Shown here in pieces: positions 1 to 7,740 of a stretch of 13,342 nucleotides of DNA (position 1 is its first letter; every line of letters starts with the position of its first letter). The stretch spans positions 1 through 13,342 of the forward strand of contig JBMSMG010000046.1 in NCBI GenBank assembly GCA_049421025.1, read 5' to 3'. The translations under genes were made by a program, and so were the position numbers. This DNA is from RGUW01 sp049421025 (lineage in GTDB: Bacteria; Cyanobacteriota; Cyanobacteriia; PCC-6307; Cyanobiaceae). The notes below the pieces were generated by a model. That model ran no database searches. It was given only the letters and a program-made list of their open reading frames with translations, and was not told the DNA's origin.

Positions 1-2021
1 ACGGCGGCGATGACATCTACATTCGCGACCACCAGCTCAACCACGCCTGGAACGGTGATCGGGTGCTGGTGCGCATCACCCGCGAAGGCGGCCGGCGGCG
101 CTCACCAGAAGGTGGCGTGCAATGCATCCTGTCGCGCCAGACCACAACCCTGCTGGCCCAGGTTGAGCAAGAGGGTGATCGGCTGAGCGCCCAACCCCTC
201 GACGACCGTCTGCTGACCAGCATTGAGCTGCCCGCCAGCGACGCCAAGCACGCCCAATCCAAAGGCGAGCACGTGGTGGAGGTGGTGGTTGACCGCTTTC
301 CCGTCGCCCAATTTGCGGCCCAGGGCCATGTGGCCCGCACCCTGCCCATCAATGGCGGAGAGGCGGCCGATCTGGATCTGCTGCTCACCAAACACCGGCT
401 GCAGGGTCGCAGTGCGGCCCCCAAGGCGAGTCCCAAGGCGCTGGATGCCGCCGAACGCAGCGATCTCACCGCCCTACCCACCGTTCTGCTGGAGGCCTGG
501 CAGGGCAAAGACGCCCCGCCCCTGGCCGCCCTCTCGCTCGAGACCCTCGACGATGGTGTTCGCCTGTGGGTGCATGTGCCAAGCGTTGCCGAACGGGTCG
601 CGCCTGGCAGCAGCACCGACCTGTGGCTCAAGGAGCAGGGGCAATCGATCTGCCTGGGTGATCAGTGGCAACCGCTGCTGAGCGCCGCCTTGACCAAAGC
701 GTGCAGCTTCAAAGCCGGTGAAGCTCAGGATGCCTTGTCGGTGTCTCTGGAGCTTGATGGCAGCCTGGCGCTGCGCCATTTCCGCTTTGAACGCAGCCGC
801 ATCAAGGTTGATGGCAAGGCCAATCTGGCCGCCCTCACAAGCCTGGTGGAGCGCAAGCCCAAGAGCCGCACCGTGCCGGCAGCGCTGAAGGGGCTCAAAG
901 ATCAGCTGCCCATGCTTGAAGCGCTGATCAGCCTGGCTGAGGGCCTGAAGCAGAGGCGCCTGAGCGCTGGATCGATTGATCTCGATCTGCCGCTACCCCC
1001 CCTGGAGCGTCTGGCCGACCTGCAGACGCCGGCTCCCGATGCGGCAGCCTGCGGCTGGATGGTGGAGCTGCCGCCCCATCATCCCCATGCCATGTTGCGG
1101 GAGTGCGTACTGCTGGCTGAGCGCGCCGCCGGCAGGCACCTGCAAGCGCTTGAGCTGCCGGCCCTGTATGCCGTGAACCCTGCCCCCGCAGCCGCTGATC
1201 TGCACGAGGTAGCCAAAGCGGCTCTGGCTCTGGAGATTCCTCTTGAGCTCAGCGAAGAGGGTGATGCAAGCGCCGCCGAGCTGGCGCTGCGCTTCGCCCA
1301 GACCGATCGCCAACGCCCCCTGCAGCAACAGTTGCGTGGCACGGTGCAGCCGGTGCTGCTGGCCGCCCAGGCCGCCGCACACAGCCTCGCCGGCGAAGAG
1401 CAGGCCCTCGCGCCGTGGTGCAACCCAGGCTTGGCCTATGCCGACATTTGGAATCAGCAGCTGCTGCTGACCCTGCTGCGCGACGGCAAGGACCGCCCCA
1501 GCATTCGCCACAAAACCAGCGTTGATCTGGCCTCGGACAGCTGCCATGGCGCCATCGACTGGCCGCTGTTGGCACCGGGTGTGCTGGCTCCCTACAGCGA
1601 TGACCTGAACCACGGACTGGCTGAAAAGCTCAACCAACGCGCCCGCCAGCTGCAGGAACTCAGTGGCGATCTGGTGGCCATGGCCCAGGCGCGGCAGGCC
1701 GAACCCCTGGTGGGCCAGACCCTGATGGGTGTCATCAGCGGCGTGCAGAGCTACGGCTTCTTCGTCGAAGTGCCGCCCTCCCAGGTGGAAGGGCTGGTGC
1801 ATGTGAGTTCACTCAAAGATGACTGGTACGAGTACCGCTCACGCCAGAACCGCCTGGTTGGGCGCAAAAACCGACGCACCTACAAGCTGGGCGACAGCGT
1901 TGAGGTGGTGATCGAGAAGGTCGACCCCCTGCGCCACCAGATCGACCTGGCGGTGGTGCTGCCCGAAGGTGAAGTTGAGCTCGATCAGCACGACGAGGCT
2001 GCTGAATCCGACGAGGCGTGA
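1..2021 (+). CDS. zam: Zam-type RNase II/R family protein with S1 domain, apparently degenerate RNB domain (5' partial)
   Basis: The reading frame is open from base 3, so the N terminus lies outside the window; 672 residues are visible. The layout is that of the RNase II/R family: an OB/cold-shock-like segment at the start (ending in GDRVLVRITREGG), a long RNB-like region, and a C-terminal S1 RNA-binding domain at about 1710-1960 (GVISGVQSYGFFVEV, then EGLVHVSSL). In cyanobacteria the family is called Zam, after acetazolamide resistance in Synechocystis. The odd point is that the aspartate cluster of RNB nucleases (about DPxxAxDxDDA) is missing: at 507-560 the chain reads KDAPPLAALSLETLDDG. 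The SPIRRYxD RNA-binding motif is replaced by NPGLAYAD at 1422-1445. I infer an RNA-binding protein that has lost exonuclease activity. It overlaps ubiX by 4 bp. Family assignment is fairly sure; loss of activity is inference. Confidence 0.85.
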   Translation, partial: GGDDIYIRDHQLNHAWNGDRVLVRITREGGRRRSPEGGVQCILSRQTTTLLAQVEQEGDRLSAQPLDDRLLTSIELPASDAKHAQSKGEHVVEVVVDRFPVAQFAAQGHVARTLPINGGEAADLDLLLTKHRLQGRSAAPKASPKALDAAERSDLTALPTVLLEAWQGKDAPPLAALSLETLDDGVRLWVHVPSVAERVAPGSSTDLWLKEQGQSICLGDQWQPLLSAALTKACSFKAGEAQDALSVSLELDGSLALRHFRFERSRIKVDGKANLAALTSLVERKPKSRTVPAALKGLKDQLPMLEALISLAEGLKQRRLSAGSIDLDLPLPPLERLADLQTPAPDAAACGWMVELPPHHPHAMLRECVLLAERAAGRHLQALELPALYAVNPAPAAADLHEVAKAALALEIPLELSEEGDASAAELALRFAQTDRQRPLQQQLRGTVQPVLLAAQAAAHSLAGEEQALAPWCNPGLAYADIWNQQLLLTLLRDGKDRPSIRHKTSVDLASDSCHGAIDWPLLAPGVLAPYSDDLNHGLAEKLNQRARQLQELSGDLVAMAQARQAEPLVGQTLMGVISGVQSYGFFVEVPPSQVEGLVHVSSLKDDWYEYRSRQNRLVGRKNRRTYKLGDSVEVVIEKVDPLRHQIDLAVVLPEGEVELDQHDEAAESDEA

Positions 2022-2641
2022 GCATGGCGCCGCCGCGCCCACCTCTGGTGCTGGCCATTTCGGGGGCATCAGCACAACCGTTGGCCGAGCGCGCGCTCAA
2101 GTGGCTGCTTGAAGCGGGCGAAACGGTCGATCTGGTCACCAGCCGCGGGGCCATGGCGGTCTGGCAGGCCGAACTAGGCATCCGGGTGCCGGGCGAGCCA
2201 GAGGCACAGCAGCAGTTCTGGCGCGAGCGCACCGGAACCAGCGGCGGCAGCCTGCGCATTCATCGTTGGAATGATCAGGCCGCTTGCATCGCCAGCGGCA
2301 GCTACCGCACCCGCGGCATGGTGATCCTGCCGGCCAGCATGGGGTGTGTGGGACGCATCGCCTCGGGCGTGGCCACCGATCTGCTCGAGCGCGCAGCAGA
2401 TGTGCACCTCAAGGAGGCCAGGCCGCTGGTGATCTGTCCGCGGGAGACCCCCTGGAACCTCATCCACTTGCGCAATCTGACCAGCCTGGCTGAAGCCGGT
2501 GCCCGCATTGCACCGCCCGTGCCGGCCTGGTATCACCAACCGCAGAGCATCGATGAGATGGTCGACTTTCTGGTGGTGCGACTGTTCGACGTGCTCGGCG
2601 ACGAGCTGGCCCCCTTGAACCGCTGGAGTGGCCCGCGTTAG
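2018..2641 (+). CDS. ubiX: Flavin prenyltransferase UbiX
   Basis: UbiX joins dimethylallyl phosphate to FMN to make prenyl-FMN, the cofactor of UbiD-type decarboxylases; in cyanobacteria the likely client is the decarboxylase of plastoquinone synthesis. The 207-residue chain has the family landmarks: a flavodoxin-like first strand and phosphate loop (ISGASAQPLAERAL, residues 14-27), the LPASMGCVGRIASG segment (104-117), and the conserved ending RPLVICPRETPWNLIHLRN (135-153). The usual GASG loop reads GASA here. The GTG start at 2018 overlaps the zam TGA in a 4-bp GTGA junction, which implies translational coupling; an ATG at 2024 is an alternative start two codons in. The length is normal for the family. 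The protein should be cytoplasmic and form dodecamers like its relatives. Confidence 0.93.
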   Translation: MSMAPPRPPLVLAISGASAQPLAERALKWLLEAGETVDLVTSRGAMAVWQAELGIRVPGEPEAQQQFWRERTGTSGGSLRIHRWNDQAACIASGSYRTRGMVILPASMGCVGRIASGVATDLLERAADVHLKEARPLVICPRETPWNLIHLRNLTSLAEAGARIAPPVPAWYHQPQSIDEMVDFLVVRLFDVLGDELAPLNRWSGPR

Positions 2642-3152
2642 TCCTGTGTCTGCGCTGCAACAGCTGCTGCTGCTCCCCCTGCTCTCACCGCTGCTGGCCG
2701 TGTTGCTGCTGGCGGCCGTCAACCCGCGACCTGCGGTGGCCCTGCGCGTGCTGGTCTGGACCACCCCGGCATGGCCACTGGGCGCCTGGATCGCCGCTGC
2801 TGCCGCCTCTGGCGCCGCTCTGAGCGGCACCGCCACAGCGCTGGCGTTGCGTCAGGGATCCCAGAGCACAGGCCCAGGCTCGGGCGCGGCGCCGCAGAGC
2901 GAGCCGGCTGCGGGCCCCCACAGTCAGCGCCGGCGCCGCAGGCCAATGCAGCAGGAGCCGCAGCGCGGGCCCACGACGGCAGGGCCCAGCCGCTCTGCCG
3001 GCGAACCACCACCAACGGTGGAGGTGCCATTCCGCGTGATTCGCAAGGCCCGAGCGCAAACGCCAGAGCCAACAACAGCCCAAGCCAGCAGCAGCGAGGC
3101 CAGGGTTGTCGGCGATGGCTGGGATCAACCCCTCAACGACGACTGGAGCTGA
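2628..3152 (+). CDS. Small membrane protein, LapA/DUF1049-like N terminus, with basic linker
   Basis: This protein of about 174 residues is not one I can name with certainty. The first 75 residues form two hydrophobic helices (about 9-31 and 47-75) around NPRPAVALRVLVWTTPAWPL, a pattern like the two-helix LapA/DUF1049 family. A Pro/Gln/Arg-rich cytoplasmic linker with a run of five arginines follows, then a short ending with WDQPLNDDW that looks conserved-motif-like. The GTG start at 2628 overlaps ubiX by 14 bp; a GTG at 2646 is in frame, would give a 5-bp gap instead, and is about as likely. The gene sits between ubiX and the DUF2996 gene, so it is probably co-transcribed with them. The function is unknown; an envelope or thylakoid scaffold role would be a guess. 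Confidence 0.7.
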   Translation: MARVSPVSALQQLLLLPLLSPLLAVLLLAAVNPRPAVALRVLVWTTPAWPLGAWIAAAAASGAALSGTATALALRQGSQSTGPGSGAAPQSEPAAGPHSQRRRRRPMQQEPQRGPTTAGPSRSAGEPPPTVEVPFRVIRKARAQTPEPTTAQASSSEARVVGDGWDQPLNDDWS

Positions 3153-3193
3153 GCTGAACCGCCCAGCAGGCAGGGCACCTAAAGTCGCCTCAG

Positions 3194-3697
3194 TTGAACT
3201 GCAGGCCAGTGCCGGAGAGCGATCCAGCCCCTGAGACAGCAGCCCCTGCTCAGCCCAAGGCACTGCCCGCGCAACAGCCCACTGCAGGTGCAGCTGCAGA
3301 TCCAGCAGCTGCACCTGCCCCCAAGGCAAAGCCTCCTGCGCCCGAAGACAAACCCTTCAACGAATTTTTGCCTCAGCTGCTGCTGCCAGCGCTGCAGCAG
3401 GAGATCAACGCCTACGGCGGCGGACCTTGCGAGCTGGCGGTTGAGCACGGTGCCATGCCGGTGGTCGGCGTGTCCTGCACGATGCTGCGCGGCAGCCTGA
3501 GTGGCGGACGCCGCTTCTGGCTGTGTTTCACCAAAGACGACATCAACAGTGCCAAAACGATCGCTCTGGCCGAAGCGGGCAGCGAGCCCAGCCTGCTGGA
3601 GTCGTTTCTGATCGATGAAAAGAAGATGAGCCTGGCCCTGTTGGTCTCGCGGCTGGTGCAACGGCTCAACGGCCAGAAATGGCTGGGGCCGAACTGA
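3194..3697 (+). CDS. DUF2996 family cyanobacterial protein
   Basis: The protein has up to 167 residues. The first 50 or so are Pro/Ala/Gln-rich and look disordered. From about residue 54 the chain matches what I remember of DUF2996, a family found in cyanobacteria: PFNEFLPQLLLPALQQEIN, then MPVVGV, RFWLCFTKDDINSAKT, and the ending LLESFLIDEKKMSLALLVSR followed by RLNGQKWL. The biochemical role is not known. The start is uncertain: the TTG at 3194 gives the longest frame, while a GTG at 3209 gives 162 residues and is equally plausible; neither has a clear ribosome binding site. It lies 41 bp after the membrane-protein gene and 99 bp before acsF. There is no signal peptide or membrane helix, so it is probably cytoplasmic or stromal. 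Confidence 0.82.
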   Translation: MNCRPVPESDPAPETAAPAQPKALPAQQPTAGAAADPAAAPAPKAKPPAPEDKPFNEFLPQLLLPALQQEINAYGGGPCELAVEHGAMPVVGVSCTMLRGSLSGGRRFWLCFTKDDINSAKTIALAEAGSEPSLLESFLIDEKKMSLALLVSRLVQRLNGQKWLGPN

Positions 3698-3726
3698 TCC
3701 CAACACTCCCAACACTGATCCCAACA
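3694..3726 (+). repeat. Direct repeats of CTGATCCCAACA upstream of acsF
   Basis: CTGATCCCAACA occurs at 3694-3705 and again at 3715-3726, and the core TCCCAACA occurs a third time between them at 3707-3714. The core spacings are 9 and 12 bp. The first copy contains the stop codon of the DUF2996 gene and the array lies about 70 bp before the acsF start. It could be a binding site for a regulator of acsF or a chance microduplication. Confidence 0.6.
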
Positions 3727-3764
3727 GAGCCTTACCAAGCCCCCGGGGCTGCCGGCAAGGCCCC

Positions 3765-3770
3765 TACGAT
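3765..3770 (+). promoter_or_regulatory. Candidate -10 element for acsF (TACGAT)
   Basis: TACGAT matches four of six positions of the TATAAT consensus and lies 26 bp before the acsF ATG, in the only gap near 100 bp of the left block. No good -35 is seen at 17 bp spacing, which is common in cyanobacterial promoters. The inverted repeat AGCCCC-C-GGGGCT sits just upstream at 3738-3750. This is a weak, unproven call. Confidence 0.3.
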
Positions 3771-3796
3771 GCTCAAACTGCCAAGCCAGAGTCCAG

Positions 3797-4903
3797 ATGG
3801 TGCCACCCACCGCGATCGCCGATCCAGCCACCGCTGCCGCTGGTGCCCCGATCGGAACACCTGACGCCCCGGCGATCAAGGACCCCGTCAAGGACACGAT
3901 CCTGACGCCGCGGTTCTACACCACCGACTTTGATGCGATGGCCGCGATGGATCTGCGGCCCAACGAAGTGGAGCTGGAGGCGATCTGCGAAGAGTTCCGC
4001 AAGGACTACAACCGCCACCACTTTGTGCGCAACGCCGAGTTTGAAGGCGCTGCCGACAAGCTCGACCCCGAAACCCGCCGGGTGTTCATTGAATTTTTGG
4101 AGCAGAGCTGCACCTCGGAGTTCTCCGGCTTTTTGCTCTACAAGGAGCTGAGCCGCCGCATCAAAGCCAAGAACCCGCTTCTGGCCGAATGCTTTGCCCA
4201 CATGGCCCGCGATGAGGCCCGCCACGCCGGCTTCCTCAACAAGGCCATGGCTGATTTCGGTCTGCAGCTCGATTTGGGCTTCCTGACCGCCAACAAGGCC
4301 TACACCTTCTTCAAGCCCAAATTCATCTTCTACGCGACCTACCTGTCCGAGAAGATCGGCTACTGGCGCTATATCGCCATCTACCGCCACCTGGAGAAAA
4401 ACCCGCAGAGCAAGATCTTCCCGATCTTCAACTTCTTCGAGAACTGGTGCCAGGACGAAAATCGCCATGGCGATTTCTTTGACGCTCTGATGAAAGCGCA
4501 GCCCGACACCGTGCGTGGTCTGCAGGCCCGTCTGTGGTGTCGCTTCTTCCTGCTAGCTGTCTTCGCGACGATGTATGTGCGCGATGTAGCCCGCAAAGAG
4601 TTCTACGAAGCCCTTGGCCTCGACGCGCGCAGCTATGACAAGTACGTGATCGCCAAGACCAACGAAACCTCGGCCCGTGTGTTCCCGGTTGTGCTCAATG
4701 TTGAGCATCCGAAGTTCTACACAAGGCTCGAGCGCATCGTCGGCAACAACGAGGCCCTGAGCCAGGCCGAAGCCAGCGCCGCACCGGCCCCGATCAAGGC
4801 CCTGCGCAAAGTGCCTTACTGGGCAGCTAACGCCGTTGAAATGGCCAAGCTGTTCCTGATGGCGCCCATCCGCAGCGAGCAGTTTCAACCTGCAGTGCGC
4901 TGA
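3797..4903 (+). CDS. acsF: Mg-protoporphyrin IX monomethyl ester oxidative cyclase, aerobic type (AcsF)
   Basis: AcsF uses oxygen to close the fifth (isocyclic) ring of the chlorophyll precursor, converting Mg-protoporphyrin monomethyl ester to divinyl protochlorophyllide. The 368-residue chain has the di-iron ferritin-like signature: Glu108 in the EQSCTSEFSGF helix, then DEARH (Glu140, His143) and DENRH (Glu221, His224). The start of the conserved domain, TILTPRFYTTDFD (residues 34-46), follows a short Ala/Pro-rich leader. The length is normal for the family and no key residue is missing. It starts with ATG and has only a weak ribosome binding site. It is followed 15 bp later by tldD, so the two may share a transcript. 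The partner subunit Ycf54 is not in this window. Confidence 0.97.
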   Translation: MVPPTAIADPATAAAGAPIGTPDAPAIKDPVKDTILTPRFYTTDFDAMAAMDLRPNEVELEAICEEFRKDYNRHHFVRNAEFEGAADKLDPETRRVFIEFLEQSCTSEFSGFLLYKELSRRIKAKNPLLAECFAHMARDEARHAGFLNKAMADFGLQLDLGFLTANKAYTFFKPKFIFYATYLSEKIGYWRYIAIYRHLEKNPQSKIFPIFNFFENWCQDENRHGDFFDALMKAQPDTVRGLQARLWCRFFLLAVFATMYVRDVARKEFYEALGLDARSYDKYVIAKTNETSARVFPVVLNVEHPKFYTRLERIVGNNEALSQAEASAAPAPIKALRKVPYWAANAVEMAKLFLMAPIRSEQFQPAVR

Positions 4904-4905
4904 GC

Positions 4906-4910
4906 GAGGA
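4906..4910 (+). promoter_or_regulatory. Ribosome binding site supporting the TTG start of tldD
   Basis: GAGGA lies 8 bp before the TTG at 4919 and just past the acsF stop codon. There is no ATG or GTG nearby that would give a full-length TldD, so this site supports TTG as the true start. Confidence 0.6.
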
Positions 4911-4918
4911 CGGCACCG

Positions 4919-6364
4919 TTGACGGTCACCACCAGAGCGCCTGAGAGCGGCCCCGCTCAGATTTCAGGCTTCGGTAACCACTGGCGCGAGCGTCTCGAAG
5001 TGCTGCTGGGATTTGGACGCAGCAGCGGGGCCGACCTGGTCGAGGTGTTTCTTGAGCGCACCGACCAGCTGTCGGTGCTGGCAGAACAGGACACGATCAC
5101 CAGCGTCAGCCCTGCCTTTGGCGTTGGCGCTGGCATCCGCGTCTTTCGCGGCAGCCGCGATGGCTTTGTCAGCACCAATGACCTCAGTCATGCCGGGCTG
5201 CAAGCGGCCCTCGAGCAGGCGCTTGGAATGCTGGGGCTTGAGCCCATCGCCCGAGCTGGTGATGCCTTCAGCGGGCTTGAGGCGCTGCGGGACCATGGCC
5301 TCAGCAAAGCCGACTGGTTGCAGCGCTGTCCTGAGCTGAGCGAGGCCACCGGCCGGCTGCTCGAAGGCACAGACCGGCTGGAGCACCACGGCCGCCACCT
5401 GCAGGTTCGGCGCGGCAGCTACAGCCGCAACTGGCAGGAGGTGCTGGTGGCCGCCAGCGATGGCACCTTTGCCCGCGACATCAGGTTGCACCAGTCCCTC
5501 GGTCTCAATGTGCTGGCTGCCGACGGTGATCACCGCGCCAGCCTGGGGCGCCGCTATGGCACCAGCGATCGTCCTGACGATCTGCGCGAGTGGGACGCCG
5601 AAGCCTCAGCCCTCGATGTGTGCCAGAGCGTCGGCACCATGCTCTATGCCGACTATGTCGAAGCCGGTCAGATGCCTGCGGTGCTGGCCAACCGCTTCGG
5701 CGGTGTGATTTTTCATGAGGCCTGCGGCCACCTGCTGGAAACCACCCAGCTCGAGCGCGGCACCACGCCCTTTGCAGGCATGGTGGGCCAACCCATCGCC
5801 CATGAATCGCTGACCGCCATCGACGAGGGTTTGACCACAGGCGCCTTCGGTTCGATGAGCATCGATGACGAAGGCATGGAACCGCAGCGCACGGTGCTGA
5901 TCGAAAACGGCATCCTGCGGCGTTTTCTCAGTGACCGCGCCGGTGAACAACGCACCGGCCACCCGCGCACCGGCAGTGGCCGCCGCCAGAGCCACAGCTT
6001 TGCCGCCGCCAGCCGCATGCGCAACACCTTCATTGCCGCCGGCCCCCACAGCCCCGAGGCCCTGATCGCTTCCATCGATCGCGGCCTCTACTGCAAATCG
6101 ATGGGCGGCGGGAGCGTCGGGCCCACCGGCCAGTTCAACTTTGCCGTCGAAGAGGGCTTTTTGATCGAGAACGGCAAGCTCACCAAACCGGTCAAAGGCG
6201 CCACCTTGATCGGCGAAGCCAAAGAGGTGATGCCGCGCATCTCCATGTGTGCCAATGATCTGGAGCTTGCCGCCGGCTTCTGCGGCTCGGTGAGCGGCAG
6301 CATCTTTGTCACCGTGGGGCAGCCGCACATCAAGGTCGACTCGATCACGGTGGGCGGGCGATGA
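4919..6364 (+). CDS. tldD: TldD family metallopeptidase
   Basis: TldD is the catalytic half of the TldD/TldE heterodimeric zinc protease, which in Escherichia coli cleaves unfolded peptides, matures microcin B17 and degrades the CcdA antitoxin. The zinc motif HExxxH is present as HEACGH (His266, Glu267, His271), followed by LLETTQLERG. The C-terminal third carries the family ending: a cysteine at 455 in GFCGSVSGSIF and then VGQPHIKVDSITVGGR. At 481 residues it has normal length. It begins with TTG, supported by a GAGGA site 8 bp upstream, and its TGA overlaps the ATG of tldE by 4 bp, so the two subunits are probably made in equal amounts. No natural-product precursor gene is seen nearby, so a housekeeping peptidase role is more likely than peptide-toxin maturation. 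Confidence 0.94.
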   Translation: MTVTTRAPESGPAQISGFGNHWRERLEVLLGFGRSSGADLVEVFLERTDQLSVLAEQDTITSVSPAFGVGAGIRVFRGSRDGFVSTNDLSHAGLQAALEQALGMLGLEPIARAGDAFSGLEALRDHGLSKADWLQRCPELSEATGRLLEGTDRLEHHGRHLQVRRGSYSRNWQEVLVAASDGTFARDIRLHQSLGLNVLAADGDHRASLGRRYGTSDRPDDLREWDAEASALDVCQSVGTMLYADYVEAGQMPAVLANRFGGVIFHEACGHLLETTQLERGTTPFAGMVGQPIAHESLTAIDEGLTTGAFGSMSIDDEGMEPQRTVLIENGILRRFLSDRAGEQRTGHPRTGSGRRQSHSFAAASRMRNTFIAAGPHSPEALIASIDRGLYCKSMGGGSVGPTGQFNFAVEEGFLIENGKLTKPVKGATLIGEAKEVMPRISMCANDLELAAGFCGSVSGSIFVTVGQPHIKVDSITVGGR

Positions 6365-7740
6365 GTGCGGCTCCAACCCTCGACGCCGCGGCCCTGCGCG
6401 AGCGACTCGAGCAACTGGCCGCTGCTCACGGCATCACACGCTGGGACCTGGGGGCCTCGTGCAGCAGTGACACCTCGGTGCAGGTCGATCGCGGCGAAGC
6501 CAAACAGATGAAGGCCGCCCAGCGCAGCGCCATCACCGTGCGGGTCTGGAATGGTGATGGTCTAGTCGGCATCAGCAGCACCTCGGACCTCTCTGATGAG
6601 GGCCTGGCGCGGGCCCTGAGCGTGGCCCGTGATGCCAGCGCCTTTGGCAATGCCGATGACACACCGGCCTTTTCACCGCTGGCCACCGCACCGTTGCAGC
6701 AGCTCGATCAGCCCCTGCACGAACCGCTCAATATTTTGCGGTTGCTCGAAACCCTCAAAGATGCAGAACGGCAACTGCTCGATCGCCATGCAGCGATCGG
6801 CACCGTTCCCTACAACGGACTGGCGCAGCGAAGCAGCGAACGGATCTACCTCAACAGCAACGGTGCCTGCCGTCAGCAGCTGCAGACCACGGCAAGCCTC
6901 TACCTCTATGCCAGAGCCGAAGAAGCAGGTCGCAAACCGCGCAGTGCAGGAGCCGTACGGCTGGCCTACGGCGCCACAGACCTCGACATTGGCGGCTGCA
7001 TCGACGAAGCCGCAGAGCGCACGATCAGCCATCTCGACTACGCCCCGATTCAGACCGGGCACTACACCTGCGTGTTCAGCCCGGAGGCCTTTCTCGATCT
7101 GATCGGTGCCTTCAGCAGCCTGTTCAATGCCCGCGCGGTGCTCGACGGGGTGAGCCTCAGCAACCGCGAGTCGCTGGGCCAGAGCCTGGCCTGCCCCTTT
7201 TTCAACCTGCACGACAACGGCCTGCACCCAGGCAACATCGGCGCTTCGAGTTTCGATGGTGAGGGCACACCCACCCAGCGCCTGGCCCTGCTCGAAGCTG
7301 GGGTGCTCAAGAACTTTCTGCACTCAGAAGCCACCGCTCGCCGCTTCGGGGTGGCCCCCACCGGCCATGCCGGCATGGGGGCCAAGGTCTCGGTTGGGCC
7401 CGACTATTTCGAGATCGGCCCTGCCGGCAGCGGCTCGAGCGAGCTTGCGGGACAGAGCGGCCTGGATCACCTCAAGCACCAGGGCCCATTGGTGTTGATC
7501 GATTCGCTCTCGGCCCTGCATGCCGGCGTCAAGGCCAGCCAGGGATCGTTCTCATTGCCCTTTGACGGCTGGTTGATCCACCGGGGGGAGCGGGTCTCGA
7601 TCGAGGCGGCCACCGTGGCCGGCGACATCCGCACCGTGCTCAAGGCGCTAATCGGTTTTGAAGGGCCCGCCAAGGTGACTCCCGATGGCGTGTGCCCCTA
7701 CGTCTGGGTCGACGGGCTCTCGATCACCGGCGAGGCGTGA
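6361..7740 (+). CDS. tldE: TldE/PmbA family peptidase subunit
   Basis: This is the partner of TldD in the heterodimeric protease; it shares the fold but lacks the zinc-binding HExxxH. That is what is seen here: in the equivalent stretch (CVFSPEAFLDLIGAFSSLFN) there is no histidine pair. The 459-residue chain has the usual N-terminal domain with GEAKQMKAAQRSAITVRVW, the mid-region LLEAGVLKNFLHSEATARR, and the family ending in which SQGSFSLPFDGWLIHRGE leads to a glycine-rich tail ending GLSITGEA. The ATG at 6361 overlaps the tldD stop by 4 bp, and its own TGA overlaps the GTG start of fmt by 4 bp. It is cytoplasmic, with no signal peptide. Confidence 0.92.
   Translation: MSAAPTLDAAALRERLEQLAAAHGITRWDLGASCSSDTSVQVDRGEAKQMKAAQRSAITVRVWNGDGLVGISSTSDLSDEGLARALSVARDASAFGNADDTPAFSPLATAPLQQLDQPLHEPLNILRLLETLKDAERQLLDRHAAIGTVPYNGLAQRSSERIYLNSNGACRQQLQTTASLYLYARAEEAGRKPRSAGAVRLAYGATDLDIGGCIDEAAERTISHLDYAPIQTGHYTCVFSPEAFLDLIGAFSSLFNARAVLDGVSLSNRESLGQSLACPFFNLHDNGLHPGNIGASSFDGEGTPTQRLALLEAGVLKNFLHSEATARRFGVAPTGHAGMGAKVSVGPDYFEIGPAGSGSSELAGQSGLDHLKHQGPLVLIDSLSALHAGVKASQGSFSLPFDGWLIHRGERVSIEAATVAGDIRTVLKALIGFEGPAKVTPDGVCPYVWVDGLSITGEA

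Noticed and set aside
993..1802. A 269-codon open frame on the - strand inside zam
   Set aside because: It lies wholly opposite a well-supported S1/RNB-family gene, its translation is His/Gln/Ala-rich without any domain, and long antisense frames are expected at this GC content.
5606..6376. A 256-codon - strand open frame inside tldD
   Set aside because: It is the shadow of the tldD coding strand; the + frame contains the HExxxH motif and the family ending.
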